In this document: positions 26,001 through 35,995 of the stretch, piece after piece
Layout of the letters: the number at the start of each line of letters is the position of its first letter
Position numbering within the stretch: position 1 is the first letter of the stretch
DNA from: Nereocystis luetkeana
Lineage: Eukaryota > Sar > Phaeophyceae > Laminariales > Laminariaceae
Assembly: GCA_031213475.1 (NCBI GenBank)
Contig: JARUPZ010000004.1
Coordinates: 5,155,169-5,219,168, forward strand
Direction: 5' to 3'
Length of the DNA: 64,000 nucleotides
Notes under the pieces: generated by a model
The model's database searches: none
The model's input: only the letters and a program-made list of their open reading frames with translations
Told to the model about the DNA's origin: nothing
Program-made: the position numbers and the translations under genes

Positions 26001-29000
26001 TGGCAAGTTAGCTCGCACTCGAAGTGTCTCACTCACAGTGAATCCAAAGCGCTGAGACCCCGGAAGGTGCCGGCTTGTGGAATCAACTCATTGAAGTCCA
26101 AGTTCCTGCATCACCGTTGTCGCAGATGAAGGAAACTGTTACAATATGTACAGCACTGAAATCGTAGCGTCCGGGGGGTTACAAATACTTCGCGTGTAGT
26201 GTCAATTGTTTATTATTGGCAGGTTTTTGATAGTGTACGAAGAACTCTGCCACAATCTGGAACGCCAGGGATAATCAATAGACGCCCGCCGGAGGCGAAC
26301 CACACGTACATACAATCTTAAACACACACCTGGTGTTGCTGGCAGTCATAACATTATTATTTTGTCACAACAGAGGGTATGGCGGCGGACAGGATTTCTA
26401 CTGGGGTCGTGGGCATCAGAGCGCGTCAGAGCACGATTGAGCACCGCTTTAATGGCAGACCATCGTCGGCATTAACGTTGTCATCGGACAACCTCAATCC
26501 CGACTGTACGGATGTGCCGAAGGTATGAAATACCCGAGGTATGCCGGTATGTCGCTGATACGAGATACCAGCTTTAACGTTACCGAGCATTCCAGGACCT
26601 CAAAACTGGGACTTAATACAATAGCACTAATCATCCAGTTCAAATTCGACACGTAAGGAACAATGGCTTCACTCACAACTCAACAAGAGCGTCGAAGCCG
26701 TCGAAGAAGCCCACTGGGATGTTGACGAGGTCATTCCTGCGTAGGTTCCTGGGTAAAAGCGCCGACACCATCGGGGTGGGTAAGAGGAGAGACAAACGCC
26801 AGCAGAAAAGCGAGTGGTTTTGACATTCTCCATTCGTGGGCACGCGGACGAGGAACAAATCTCCCAACTCGCAGGAACAAACCGAACGATACATACATGT
26901 TGAACATCTGCTGGGTGATAATGCGCCAATAATATCACATGTGATGTGTTTGTTTTAGCCCTGTAGCCGTACCATACGTCGCTGTGTCCTTCCAGAAGGA
27001 CGCTAAATTTCTGTGCTCCGGTCTGCCTGTTATTTTACCTTGTTCCTAGTAATCATCTGTTTATATTTTGTGGTAGGGTTTGTTTCGCTTATACTGCATT
27101 CTCTGCCTCATCTGCGGGGGGGGAACGACACAGTGAAATACTTTCCGTGTTCTTTTAGTTGTACTTTATCATTTTTTTGTGTGTGTGTTGCATTCGTCGT
27201 ATCCAGGGCGGTTGTTTGATTTGGCAATGTCTAGTCTGCTGAGCAACAACTGCGTAAAGGGAGAAAACATCCAAGAATATGCATTCGCTCTGTATATGCA
27301 TCGTACGCGCGCTAACTGCGACCAAAAATAAACTTCAAATACCTTCGAGGTGGTGGTGATGGGGGGGAGTGGGAGTGTATATAGGGTGGTTTGCATCCGC
27401 AGTCTATGGTATCGAGCAAGCACGATTACCTTCATGATGGGCTCCATTGCCAGAGGGCGACGACAGTTTTTGGTATTCTACGGCTTTGGTTACTGTTCGA
27501 TAACTTATACCCTTTCACGATTCAAACTTTGCGCTCACGGTGTCCGGTGGATCCTGCCGAGGGTTAATTATATTTCTGCCCATCGCGGGTGTGAGCAGGG
27601 TGCCTAAAAGGATCACATCAGGGTGGGATCAAACTAGCCAAGCAGCGGCCTGTTTTGTTTTCTAGCTTTTGTTTAGAGGAATTTCCCAGAACGTTAGCTA
27701 TCTACAACATGGAAAACTCACTCTGCTTTGCTGCATTTCAATTGAGTACCTGCTGTATCGCGGTTGCGTTACCACAGCCCTCGTGTTTCCAGTGGATTGA
27801 ACATTCGGCACGGACACTAGTTGTGCTGGATGTCGACGGGTAGAAAGAACGGTAAAATGTGAAGAACAAACACAAAGACGTCAATCAGTTGCTCACACCT
27901 AGGTAGGTGATGAATATTTGCCGCTTCCAAATACATATTTGGAAGGTACCTACCTGTCGAATTCCCGATCTGCCCCAGCCGGGCGGCTAAGTGTCGACGG
28001 TACATATGGATGGTGACGTATTGATGAAATATACACACGTTCGACCCGAGCCCAACGTCTACCAGCCAGGACATTTGCACGCTCGCGGTCATGCATTACT
28101 CACAGGTACTCGATGTTACTGCGCCCGACATTGTCGAAGCACGCCGCAAGATCAGCTAAATCTTCGTCGGCGAATGCGCATATGTCAAGCTCCCTTGAAA
28201 CATAAAAGAGCGCGAAGGGTTGAATGTTTATCGTTAGTAGGCAAGATTACGATTTATGCTCGTACAGTAGAATACATGTACGGTATGGTGTGGTATACGA
28301 TTCAGGTTTAACCAAGAGGGTAAACTGTCGGCCGGAACGAGGAAACTGGAATACCCCCAGAGACCGTCTCCAACAAATCTGATTTTTATGAACTCCTGTT
28401 TTATTTCTACACCGTTATGGGCTAACCTGTCAGCGAGGAACACACGACGGGGCCTTCGGATAAATGGTCTGCTTCCGAGGATGAGCTGCGCTGTTCCGGT
28501 TGACAGATTGCGTTGCCATTGTAAAAGGTTTTGTCAGCGGCCCACTTGGAATCGGCGAGGGCACGTCACGCTGAATATTCTGTCTAACGTGTACACATAA
28601 CATGACGGTTTCTCCAGCACGCTGGATACAGAGACTTTGCAGTGGTAGTAGAGAAAGCAATAAACTACTGGTGTAGTATGTTTTTCACAACGGTGAATGA
28701 TGGTACTCGGCCAAACACACGTATTGCACATTTCATTAGCAAGAAGCGAAAATGCATTCCAAGAGGGGATGTACAAGGTTTGACTTCTTCTTGTTACGAT
28801 GACAACACTGCCTGCCGAACTACGGGGAGAGAAGCACCATGGTGTTCTTTGAAAAGTATCTCCCGGATAAAAAACCATATATATAACCGCTCGATACGCG
28901 CCATATATATGTGCCATGTCAAGGTTTCATGCCGTAGATTCCAAGTACTTACACGGTAGTAAGTCCAGTGGCGCACGAATCTTGTAAACGGCATCGGCTT

Positions 29001-29410
29001 TGACCTGTAGCAGGACCAGAGAAGCTAAAACGTTCGAATCATCCAGGAACGTGTTTAGAGTAAATTACATGCACGTACTGAAAGTGGGATTCTCCAAACG
29101 AATGGGGGGAGGGTTATCTCAGGCACGCCAAGCAGAAAGTTTGGATGCTCCATGTTAACGGCCGGAGCGGCCATCCTTGAGGTGTAGCCATCTCAAGGTT
29201 TCCATTCAACAACACATTCGTTACGCGAGAGGGCAGTAAAACCAATAAATATCGCCAGTACAATTCACGTGCGCTTGGTTGGTTCAAGGTGCAACATTCA
29301 ATACATCACTCTGCAGGAATACACGTTGATACCGGGTAGGTGTGAGCACATTGGTCCTCACCATTCACGGCCACCGCAAGAAGTAAGAGTACCAGAAATT
29401 TGCCGAACAT
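7198..29410 (-). CDS. Secreted multi-exon LRR protein with C-terminal DPHMTG/vWFD-like domain (25 exons, last exon missing)
   Basis: I rebuilt this gene from splice sites. Exons: 29362-29410, 28953-29004, 28104-28193, seventeen single-LRR exons between 26748 and 11903, then 11177-11218, 10637-10689, 9865-9942, 8461-8559 and 7198-8088. All introns are GT-AG, all phases join, and the 857 codons contain no stop. The product starts with a hydrophobic leader (MFGKFLVLLLLAVAV), then a cap segment with LDICAFADEDLADLAACF, 17 LRRs of 23-25 residues, a Cys-containing end cap, two Cys-rich modules and a domain of about 297 residues starting DPHMTGFHGQKFDF. It should be secreted or cell-surface, since I see no membrane segment in the known part. 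LRR proteins of this kind bind ligands; a role as a recognition receptor is inference from brown-algal LRR families. The protein looks intact; only the C-terminal end is unknown. Additional cassettes in the larger introns cannot be excluded. Confidence 0.85.
8461..8559 (-). CDS. Exon 24: second Cys-rich module
   Basis: The 99-nt exon, acceptor AACAG and donor GTAAGC, begins A-DCTSDEQCADSEVCCPASQT and continues through a CELLLGG segment to SAC-G. Six Cys residues in about 33 residues, with a CC pair, suggest a small disulphide-bonded module, different in pattern from exon 23. It is phase 1 on both sides and joins the C-terminal domain exon through a Gly codon. Confidence 0.8.
8793..8858. repeat. 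Short direct repeat in an intron
   Basis: TAGCTCTGGGCTTCGA-type sequence occurs twice about 36 bp apart (CAGCTCTGGGCTTCGATATC and TAGCTCTGGGCTTCGACACC) within the intron between exons 23 and 24. It is a simple local duplication. Confidence 0.6.
9865..9942 (-). CDS. Exon 23: EGF-like Cys-rich module
   Basis: The 78-nt exon, acceptor GCGCAG and donor GTGTGT, reads G-CPEDPVCSEDGTPCECQPG-IAGYSC-G. The Cys pattern CxxxxxCxxxxxxCxCxxGxxGxxC is that of a short EGF-like repeat. It begins and ends in phase 1, so it could also be duplicated or skipped without a frame change. It directly follows the LRR cap, a common place for a Cys-rich stalk. Confidence 0.8.
10637..10689 (-). CDS. Exon 22: linker exon, phase switch from 2 to 1
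   Basis: The 53-nt exon reads T-DAEMVTLPEAFAETTLC-G. It joins the previous exon through AC plus A (Thr) and ends one base into a Gly codon at donor GTAAGT. Together with exon 21 it forms the C-terminal LRR cap. It is the only exon here that changes intron phase from 2 (LRR array) to 1 (all following exons), so it marks the border between two modular blocks. Confidence 0.78.
11177..11218 (-). CDS. Exon 21: half-repeat closing the LRR array
   Basis: The 42-nt exon follows acceptor TCGCAG and encodes L-DLDDNDDLQCLPT, ending AC before donor GTGAGC. It has the first half of an LRR (DLDDN) and then diverts into DLQCLP. A final partial repeat with a Cys is the usual start of a C-terminal LRR cap. 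It keeps the phase-2/phase-2 pattern of the cassettes. Confidence 0.8.
11607..11700. repeat. 47-bp tandem duplication in an intron
   Basis: Two adjacent copies, 11,607-11,653 and 11,654-11,700, start GTTCTGAGAGTTAGGCTTA and end GTTGCATGTA, differing at about one base. The near identity means it is a recent duplication in the intron between exons 20 and 21. Confidence 0.85.
11903..26748 (-). CDS. Exons 4-20: seventeen single-LRR cassette exons
   Basis: In gene order the exons are 26677-26748, 26037-26105, 25537-25608, 24979-25047, 24542-24613, 23835-23906, 22919-22990, 21498-21569, 20815-20886, 20244-20318, 19564-19635, 19267-19335, 18765-18836, 17221-17292, 15952-16023, 14885-14956 and 11903-11974. 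Thirteen are 72 nt, three are 69 nt (26037, 24979, 19267) and one is 75 nt (20244). Each starts one base into a codon and ends two bases into one (phase-2 introns both sides). Each encodes one LRR of the form xLxxNxLxxLPxxxFxxxxSLxxL, for example SLDGNDFSTLPAGLFDGLPS at 11,974. Donors are GTGAG or GTAAG; acceptors are mostly CAG. Cassettes at 23,906 and 22,990 are similar in DNA as well as protein (KISDNRF..LP and DISDNRI..LP), which suggests a local duplication. The repeats should form a curved ligand-binding solenoid. Confidence 0.88.
11975..14884. other. Largest interior intron of the LRR gene (about 2.9 kb)
   Basis: This intron separates the last two full LRR cassettes. I searched the minus strand for further 69-75-nt cassettes with the donor/acceptor pattern and found none. 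A plus-strand frame of 230 codons (12,917-13,609) is open but has no recognisable domain, is very rich in Arg and His, and is treated as chance. Confidence 0.55.
23290..23712 (-). mobile_element. tRNA-headed SINE-like element with tandemly duplicated body
   Basis: The element lies in the intron between exons 9 and 10. Read on the minus strand it begins with a tRNA-like head: an A-box-like TGGCTTAGTTGACGG (reverse of 23,680-23,694) and a B box GGTTCGATTCTC (reverse of 23,635-23,646), spaced as in a tRNA. The body then contains a unit of about 135 bp present twice (offset 135 bp, units starting near 23,310 and 23,445 on the plus strand) with the core AATGAGGGCACGTACCGG. The core recurs, diverged, in the tRNA-headed repeat at 48.7-49.0 kb, which supports a real SINE family. 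The exact 3' end and target duplication were not determined. Confidence 0.6.
28104..28193 (-). CDS. Exon 3: N-terminal cap of the LRR array
   Basis: The 90-nt exon encodes V-ELDICAFADEDLADLAACF followed by a short segment ending SNIEYL. The acidic helix-like segment with two Cys before the first LRR is typical of an N-terminal cap, and I recall similar starts in brown-algal LRR proteins. It enters with one base, leaves with two bases (CT plus G completes Leu) and ends at donor GTGAGT. The join continues directly into the first LRR exon at 26,748. Confidence 0.8.
28953..29004 (-). CDS. Exon 2: short Cys-containing adaptor exon
   Basis: The 52-nt exon follows a good pyrimidine tract and CTACAG acceptor and ends at donor GTAAGT. 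Entered with two bases after exon 1, it reads G-QSRCRLQDSCATGLTT-V. Two Cys residues follow the signal peptide. It enters in phase 1 and leaves in phase 2, so it converts the leader phase into the phase used by every LRR exon. Another frame of the same stretch looks hydrophobic (SNVLASLVLLQVKADA), but that frame lacks a Met and breaks phase with both neighbours. Confidence 0.7.
29362..29410 (-). CDS. Exon 1: start codon and signal peptide
   Basis: The ATG is at 29410-29408 on the minus strand. The exon encodes MFGKFLVLLLLAVAVN plus one base of the next codon and ends at donor GTGAGG (phase 1). The Lys followed by a run of Leu, Ala and Val is a classical secretion signal, with likely cleavage near the N-G-Q junction made with exon 2. 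I chose this start because it is the only upstream Met that gives a leader and a phase that fits exon 2. Confidence 0.75.
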
Positions 29411-29879
29411 TGCGCGTCAGGCTGCGACCTTGGCGAAGACTTCTAGGGCAGATGGCGACGAGAGCACGAACCAGTATCCACCTTCAATCACTGTCCGCTT
29501 CGTTTTTAATGGCGGGGAAAAAAAACAACGCGGCCGGCTGTCAGGTCAACTCCCGTGCGTGTGTTCGTCACACAACAAAGGTTTTTCTACCGGTTTCTAT
29601 ACCTGGTGTAGCACAACACGTGTCCGCGCCGATTTTTCATTCATAGAGAGATACAAGCACCGTCGTGACAGACGCACGCCACGCCACACAGTATTACATT
29701 GTTACCTGGGCATGTAGTAAGCAAAGTAGACAAGCGCAGTGCTTTGTCTACGTGCTGGATACGACAGGAACGACGTACATATTCTTGAAGAAAGAATCAT
29801 TCTAAAATGAAACCAAGTGCAACACCGAAGGCAGTAGGAAAAAAGGAGGAGGGAACACGGTCGTGTCCCCATGTAGCGA

Positions 29880-30135
29880 ATGTGTCAGACTACAGAGAAC
29901 GAGCGAAGAAAAAACATCACTGCATGGAAACAGAGCGTGACTACAGCAAGGATCAAGGGAAACAACAGGCAAACCGAGGTACTTGGAACAAAAACACCCT
30001 TCCGGCAGCCGCGGCAGTTTGTGGTGCAAGTAGCGTCAGTAGGTTCTAGATGCCCGTCGGCCTGGTACCTTGCCCTTCTGCCGTCCGTCTCCGCCCTGCT
30101 TTCGTGCTATACGATCACTGCAACCCTCATCTAAC
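29880..30135 (+). repeat. Dispersed repeat, copy A
   Basis: This stretch shares ordered blocks with 50,535-50,765: an AAGAAAA..ACATCAC-like start, CAAGGGAA, CAACCGAGG, then GGCAGCCGCGGCAGTTTGTG against GGCCGCAGCAGTTTGCGG, then a pyrimidine-rich CTTGCCCTTCTGCC..TCTCCG block. The copies are diverged and non-coding. The family was not identified. Confidence 0.45.
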
Positions 30136-31269
30136 TACGACGCAGACATACCGCCGATATTGTTGCAAGAGAGCGGACAACGCAATACCTTGTGATGTTG
30201 ATGGATGCAACAGGCACACAAAGCAAGAACCACCAACCAATAACACTGACGGGAAACGCAGCAATCAAAAGAACAAGGGATAAGTCCGAGCAGCCGAGTA
30301 CAACCCCCATCGAAAGCGCAATTAGTCGTCAGCGTCTGATGAAACTCACGTGAAGTTTTGTTTGAAAAAAGTGAAAAAAGCTGCTGAAACCATTGACTAA
30401 GCGGTGTGTCATTGTGGTACATTACCGAATGTATTTTACGTATACGAACAATGAAGACCAAGCATTGCTCGTCGGGCCGCAAGTTGTTCTCGTCAGTCTG
30501 TCGGCTGCGGGGTAACCACGAGGCTCGCGTGTACACGCGTTTCACGTTTTGACCTCGGACCATGGCGCGTGCTCCGGGGGTTCAAAGTCGCGGACAACAG
30601 CAAATTCCTACGGAATGAGTTTCCTACCTACTAGAGCCAAGCAGGCCCTTGGCAAACCCCGACATGGCCATAGTGTGCATGCAAAAACGTATTTCAAGAT
30701 TTTGCTTTCTTTCCCCAGAATCAAGTGGACTCCCTTCCCCATCACAAGCTTGGTGTGGATTGCCGACGAGGCAAGAAAAAATCCTCACGCGGCACCTCCA
30801 AGAACGAGGATGGTTATGGGAATTTGCGGCGACGCGGCAAAACAAAAAACAAAGCGCGAGTAGCAAAGTCGGCCCGGCAACAGTGTCGGTGGCCGAGTCG
30901 ACCGCGGTCCCACCCCTGCCATCCCACGACTGCAAGCAGCAGCACAGGAATTGACAGCTAGATACCCCTAGCCGCATCTAGAGGAAGCATAACTTCGAGC
31001 GCCAAAGCGACACAGCATCATCTGTACCAGCGTTTATTCGTCGAGGGTTGCTCCTGCGCTTTTCGCTCCGACGCAGCCGCACCCGTTGCTGGCGCAGCTG
31101 CTGCTGCCGCTGCTGCTGCTTCTGCCACCGCCGCATAGTGGGATTGAACTGATTCGCGAACTGCCATGCTGTCGCGCTCTACAAGCGAGGAGGTACGAGC
31201 ACGAGCACGAGTATTTTGTGGACGACGTATCCCCTACGACACGAATCGCGCGCAAGCGTATACCGTAGC

Positions 31270-31291
31270 AGCGGGCCGCCGGCGGCCCGCT
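31270..31291. repeat. Perfect 22-bp GC palindrome
   Basis: The sequence starts AGCGGGCCGCC and continues with its exact reverse complement (GGCGGCCCGCT), with no loop. It could extrude a cruciform or be a dyad binding site. No gene end is adjacent, so I do not call a terminator. Confidence 0.7.
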
Positions 31292-33299
31292 GGCTCAACC
31301 TAACTTCGCCCGCCCGCGTTGTATTTCAGATACACCTCTCGAGCCTCCGAGCTCCCAGCGGTTGTCGTATTGTGTTCAGCAAGCAGGCAGGAGGATGCGT
31401 GGAGGCATGGAAGATGCCCAGTTTTTGTCTTTTAATATACTATTTGCGTCGGGAAAATGCATGGTGCTTGAAGGTCTATGAAACAGAAACAAATTTTACC
31501 GCAATTTTCGATCAAATTCTACCGTTCGTAGAGTACGTTTTTGTTGTTTTCTTCGATAAAGGCCACAGGGAATTTTTTGGAGAAGTTGTTTTTGTTTTTC
31601 TCGCAAACACTCCAAGGTCATGGGGATCCTAGCTCCCCATTAAGTGTGAGTGGTCTGATTGAAAAAACACTAATAATTGTCAAATGGCTGTCAAAGGCAT
31701 GAATGCGTGACAAGGTACCACCTGCTCAATATATAACGGCAGTGCCAACGTGTCAAACCTGTACCGGGCTATGTACCCGGTAACGAATGGCACTTGAAAA
31801 AAGGCGCACACAAAACAACGTCACTTGATTTGAACCTCTTAGTTGTTGTGAAGCACAAGAAGATAACGCTTAAAATATGAGTGCGTTTTCTGGAAGAATC
31901 CCGAGGTTGGTGAAATCGAGGTAGACCAACGACAACGGATTTACGAGTGGGGACTAAACAGTGGCAAAATCACAATATGAAAGACCAGGTCCCAGAGTAA
32001 TCGAATGGCGTTTTTCGGTTATTCATGACGTACAAACCGCGTTATGGACACGGGATTTTTCTCATTATACCAACCTCGTGGTGAAGTCCCGTGGTCATAA
32101 CGTGGTTCGTACTTCAGTACCACATAAGACCTTCATTCAATTCTTCTTGGCTTGGTGATTCTTAGAGTGGTTTTGCCATTAATATATATTCCTCATTCGT
32201 CACTCTGTTGTCGTGGATATACCGCGACCCAACGTAGCTGGTGGATGTACCGCGGTTAGAGGAAGCATGGGATTATTCCCGTAGCATGTTTTGAATGATA
32301 TTGTTCGTATTCTCTGTCTTGTTAGCATTGCTATCTAGATTGATATAATATGTGAAGTGACATATATATGTAGAGAATCATTAAACGGTTGACATTAGAA
32401 TTGGGACAATTATTTCTGGAATAATTCGCAAACAGCCAGCACTCTCCGGACATGAAGGGAGAACGACCGAGGCTTTTCCCGGCGGAGTCAGGAGAGGCGA
32501 GGAGGGAGAGGCCCAAACAGAAAACACTGCACGGATTGGTGCACCTCACTTTCGAGCAATACCAACTGACAAATGACGTAAAACGAATCCGATCGAAATA
32601 GCACCCTTGGATTGATGACAAACGACGTCAGTCAAATTCATATATGTGTGTACTGAAAACGTGAGCACACATCGAAAATGTCAAATTGTATCATAGCATG
32701 GCACCCATCACCGTGTATACCGCAAAGCGGCAGGACCTATGTAGCTCGTGAGGGAAACGTTGGGGCCTGAGACAGGAATCATTCAGGGTCCGTGTGGATC
32801 ACGCGACAAACAGAAAATCAGTGAAACGGGCGGGTTGGTTCCGCGGGCTTTGTGCGCCGGTTTCCGCCTCTATGACCGTTTTCGCATCGATAATGAGGGC
32901 GTGGGAGTTCACCTCGGTAATAATAGGTAAAAAAATTAAAAAACCAAATCCCCTACCGTACGGTACCGAGTATATAATATTTCAACACAACACAACAGAA
33001 ATATTTTTCGCTTTTTTTCTTTATTCTCCCTCGTTTTTCTCGTTTCCTCTTTTTCATGGAATACGAATGTCGCGCCTGTCGCATCCCACACGATCAGATG
33101 ACCTTGAATTGTCTACTCTGTTGTGTCGCTAGACCGTCGCAGGTCTTGGCGGATTCCCTCGGCCCACCCCAAGGACGGTGTAGGCCGAAGAAGAGTTGCG
33201 AAGGGAGAAGCGGACTGTAGAGTAAACCCACACAACTCGCCACGCCTGCGAGTATGACAAGATCGGTTACCATGTTCACATGCAGAACACGACATGTTT

Positions 33300-33490
33300 G
33301 TTGGTTTTCTTATCCGTCGACATCCAGCGCTACCGGTGTCCGTGCCGACGCTTCAGTCCTTGGGAGGTCCAACCTAGGTGGTCATATATCCTTAGCTAGC
33401 TTCGGAGTGGGTATGGAGATTGAACCTTGCGCGTTCTGGTTGGCGGTCTGCTCACTTCAAAACCGCGTGTTGTGGTGGTGCTGTTTTATC
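33300..33490 (-). mobile_element. Possible second SINE-like family (tRNA-like head plus core)
   Basis: On the minus strand there is a tRNA-like stretch with a GCGG/CCGC D-arm-like stem and a B box GGTTCAATCTCC (reverse of 33,416-33,426). About 70-85 nt further comes the motif TCGGCACGGACACCGG (reverse of 33,333-33,348). The same core recurs at 29,619, 37,791 and 41,303 in the same orientation. Head and core are in the order expected for a SINE, but only this copy shows a head. Confidence 0.4.
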
Positions 33491-35279
33491 GTTTGGTACT
33501 AGAGTCCCGTTTCGCGGACTGAGTGCTTGGAATGTGAGTGGATTGGGGTTATAACGCGACTGCAGTCCTGAAAGCGAGGGGGTATATTCCTGGCGCAGGG
33601 GTGAGACCGCCAAATGGGCAGTCAGGCGCGTGGAGAGGCTGACCACGGCATGGGTACGCCTACACAACCGGACGGATGCGAGTCCCGGCGTTGACTGATG
33701 TGGCTGCACGCAGCCAACGGATACCAAGACGCCTACCGGTCTTGGAAGCAAACAGCCACATTTATTTGTCACAACACAAAATATGAACAACATGAGCAAG
33801 CAAGAAGGGGGGGACGAGCCTCGCGTCGGCTGACAAAGAAAGCAGAACGCAAGGCTCTCGAAAAACAGAACTTGACAATTGTGGCGGTAGCGACGTACGA
33901 TTCAAGCGGGTACATACGAAGAGCCAGCAACTCGGCTGTGGCTTCGTCGGTCCGCAGAAAACTCGTAGGAGAATCAGCGCGACGTTCCCGCCCACAGGGT
34001 ATCGCGTTTTCTGTTCATCTCAGGTACAAAAGGCCACGATAGAGGTGCTGCATAGAGCAGGACTAGCTGTTAAGGAATCGTTATGAAGTAAGTCTGTGTA
34101 TACTCACCAGTTCGGTGACGAAGGGCTTACGTCTATGCGGTATGAGATGGCCGGAAACGAGATAGGGTTAGCTACGTTGTGACGTATTCTCCGACAGATT
34201 GTACCAAGAACCCCGAGCAGAAACGTAATACGAGTACGAGTATTTAGGAGAAGTTGGAGGACGTAGAACATATCCAACGAAAGAGCGCTTGCTTGTATTG
34301 ATCGATACCAACTTGCGACTTGGGAAGAGGATCGAAGGGTGCCGCGTTTATGGAAGCAGAGTGCTTGGAGGATACGGACGTACTGTTCGTAACAATAACA
34401 GCAAACGGCTCTGTCGTTCGCCAGTAATTTTTATCCTAATTCTCACCAACACATTTTTCAGCAAATTCAATGGTAAAATATCGCATACACTCCACGGTAA
34501 ACGCGCGAATGACCGTAAGCGAATCGAGCACGTCCTAGACCGGGAAGTCCATGGACGCAGTAGGCATGTGGTCAAAGTCGCCCCACTGTCTCCACAAGCT
34601 ATGGCCGACCCATATCCCACCAATTTGTTCCAAAAGTCTAGAAAAATCAGGGTTTGTCACGCAGCTTGAGATATCCGAGGAAACGTATCATCGACGAATA
34701 GTGACGAGAGTCGTTGCCACGTCAGGCATGGTTGAGTCTGTCACCACGTTTATGTTTGACGTCATCGGAAACGAAGTACTACCCCCTCAACGTCGCCACC
34801 ATATACATGGATAGTGTGAGTCCGCCAAAACCTTGGTCGCATTCCAAATAGCATGTACAGGTCGGTAGAATGCGCGACAAATCTTCAGTGCCCACCTGCG
34901 GGATGTAGGACCTCTTGCAAAACACCGATGTCTGCATGTGTGTATCTGGAGGAAGTGAATTGCACAGGATTAGAAGAATAACTCGCCAAAACGGAACGAC
35001 ATACATATAGTGACAAACGACCAGGGAGTGGATTTCACACACACTTGGAGAGCACGGTGCGGTTACGAGGGAACCCAGATAGTAACGAAAAGATAATTAT
35101 GGACGAGGATAGAACGCTGTTGCTGGAAATGGTGGGATATCCCGAACGATAGTTGGGGTGTCCGAAACTCGATCCCACGAGAATCTACGTATTTCTCTGC
35201 CGTGACCGTTCAAACCACTGTCTCTCGGACCCGAACCACCCATGGGCGGGGGGAGGGAACCTCTTGAGGGCATGCCAAC

Positions 35280-35995
35280 TTTGAACGCTGTTGGGCTATA
35301 CGACCTCTCGGCCAAACTCCTCAAAATGGACCATCCCGCACTCGCCCAATGCTTTCAGAAAATCCGAGCGAACGTTTGGTTAACAGGAGAAGCCCTCCTG
35401 GCATGAAAATATGCCATCATCGACGTCCTCACAAAACGAAGGACCGAAAAAAATATAACAACTACCTACATATTCCTCTCGTTGCCCAAAGAGGCAAAAT
35501 CTTGTTAAAAAAATCGTCGCGTCTTATTTTAGCAACTTCTGCAAGACCGATGGAATACACCCGGAGGTACACTGCCATGGACGATCGACGACCGATATAT
35601 ATTATGTCCTTCGTCGTGTGAAGATTGCAAGATCTCGGACGACAACAGGACGTACCCTGTGCGTGTCTTCTGTCGATGAGCAAAGCACGTACGACGCTGT
35701 CGACCGAGAGCTGTTGTGGGAGGTGCTCACACGATCTGGCGTACCAACTAAAATGCACCCAGTTGTCCGTGCTTTCCACTGAAGCATGCGGTCTTGCGTA
35801 CGTACTAAGAGCGGCAGTACACTCGCTTTGATAGGACGCCACTTAGAGGCTGCTCCAAAGCTGCGTCCCAACTGAGATTCAGTCAAATCTCGACAATTTC
35901 CACAAAAAAATGCGACCTCGCCTACGTACTGAGGCCGGCAATGCACTCTAAATAGTTGGACGACAAGCAGGGGCTGTTGCGAAGCTGCGTGCTAT
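35280..35995 (+). mobile_element. Old LINE reverse-transcriptase remnant
   Basis: Translation in shifting frames recovers a LINE reverse transcriptase colinear with the better copy at 38.2-40.3 kb: AVGLYDLSAKLLKMDHPA, YNNY..IPLVAQRGKILLKK, STYDAVDRELLWEVL (catalytic Asp region A) and GVPTKMHPVVRAFH. Stops and frame changes occur every 50-150 bp, so it is a dead copy, older than and a different subfamily from the one downstream. Its end includes a diverged duplication (about 35,783-35,868 and 35,911-35,995) of the stretch that follows the FH motif. Confidence 0.7.

Larger units (their letters stand above)
29411..35279. other. Intergenic, no gene recognised
   Basis: This is the 5' flank of the LRR gene followed by about 5.9 kb without a supported coding region. 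The longest frames (126-142 codons) carry no domain. It holds dispersed repeat pieces: a GTGTCCGCGCCGA motif at 29,619, a repeat shared with 50.5-50.8 kb, a GCTGCTG/CTGCCGC-rich stretch at 31,086-31,125, a perfect 22-bp palindrome at 31,270 and a possible second-family SINE at 33.3-33.5 kb. Confidence 0.5.

Noticed and set aside
27880-27965. Possible additional LRR cassette after the cap exon (GTGAGC donor at about 27,892)
   Set aside because: A 72-nt stretch upstream of the donor does not translate to an LRR in the required phase, and exon 3 joins well to the exon at 26,748.
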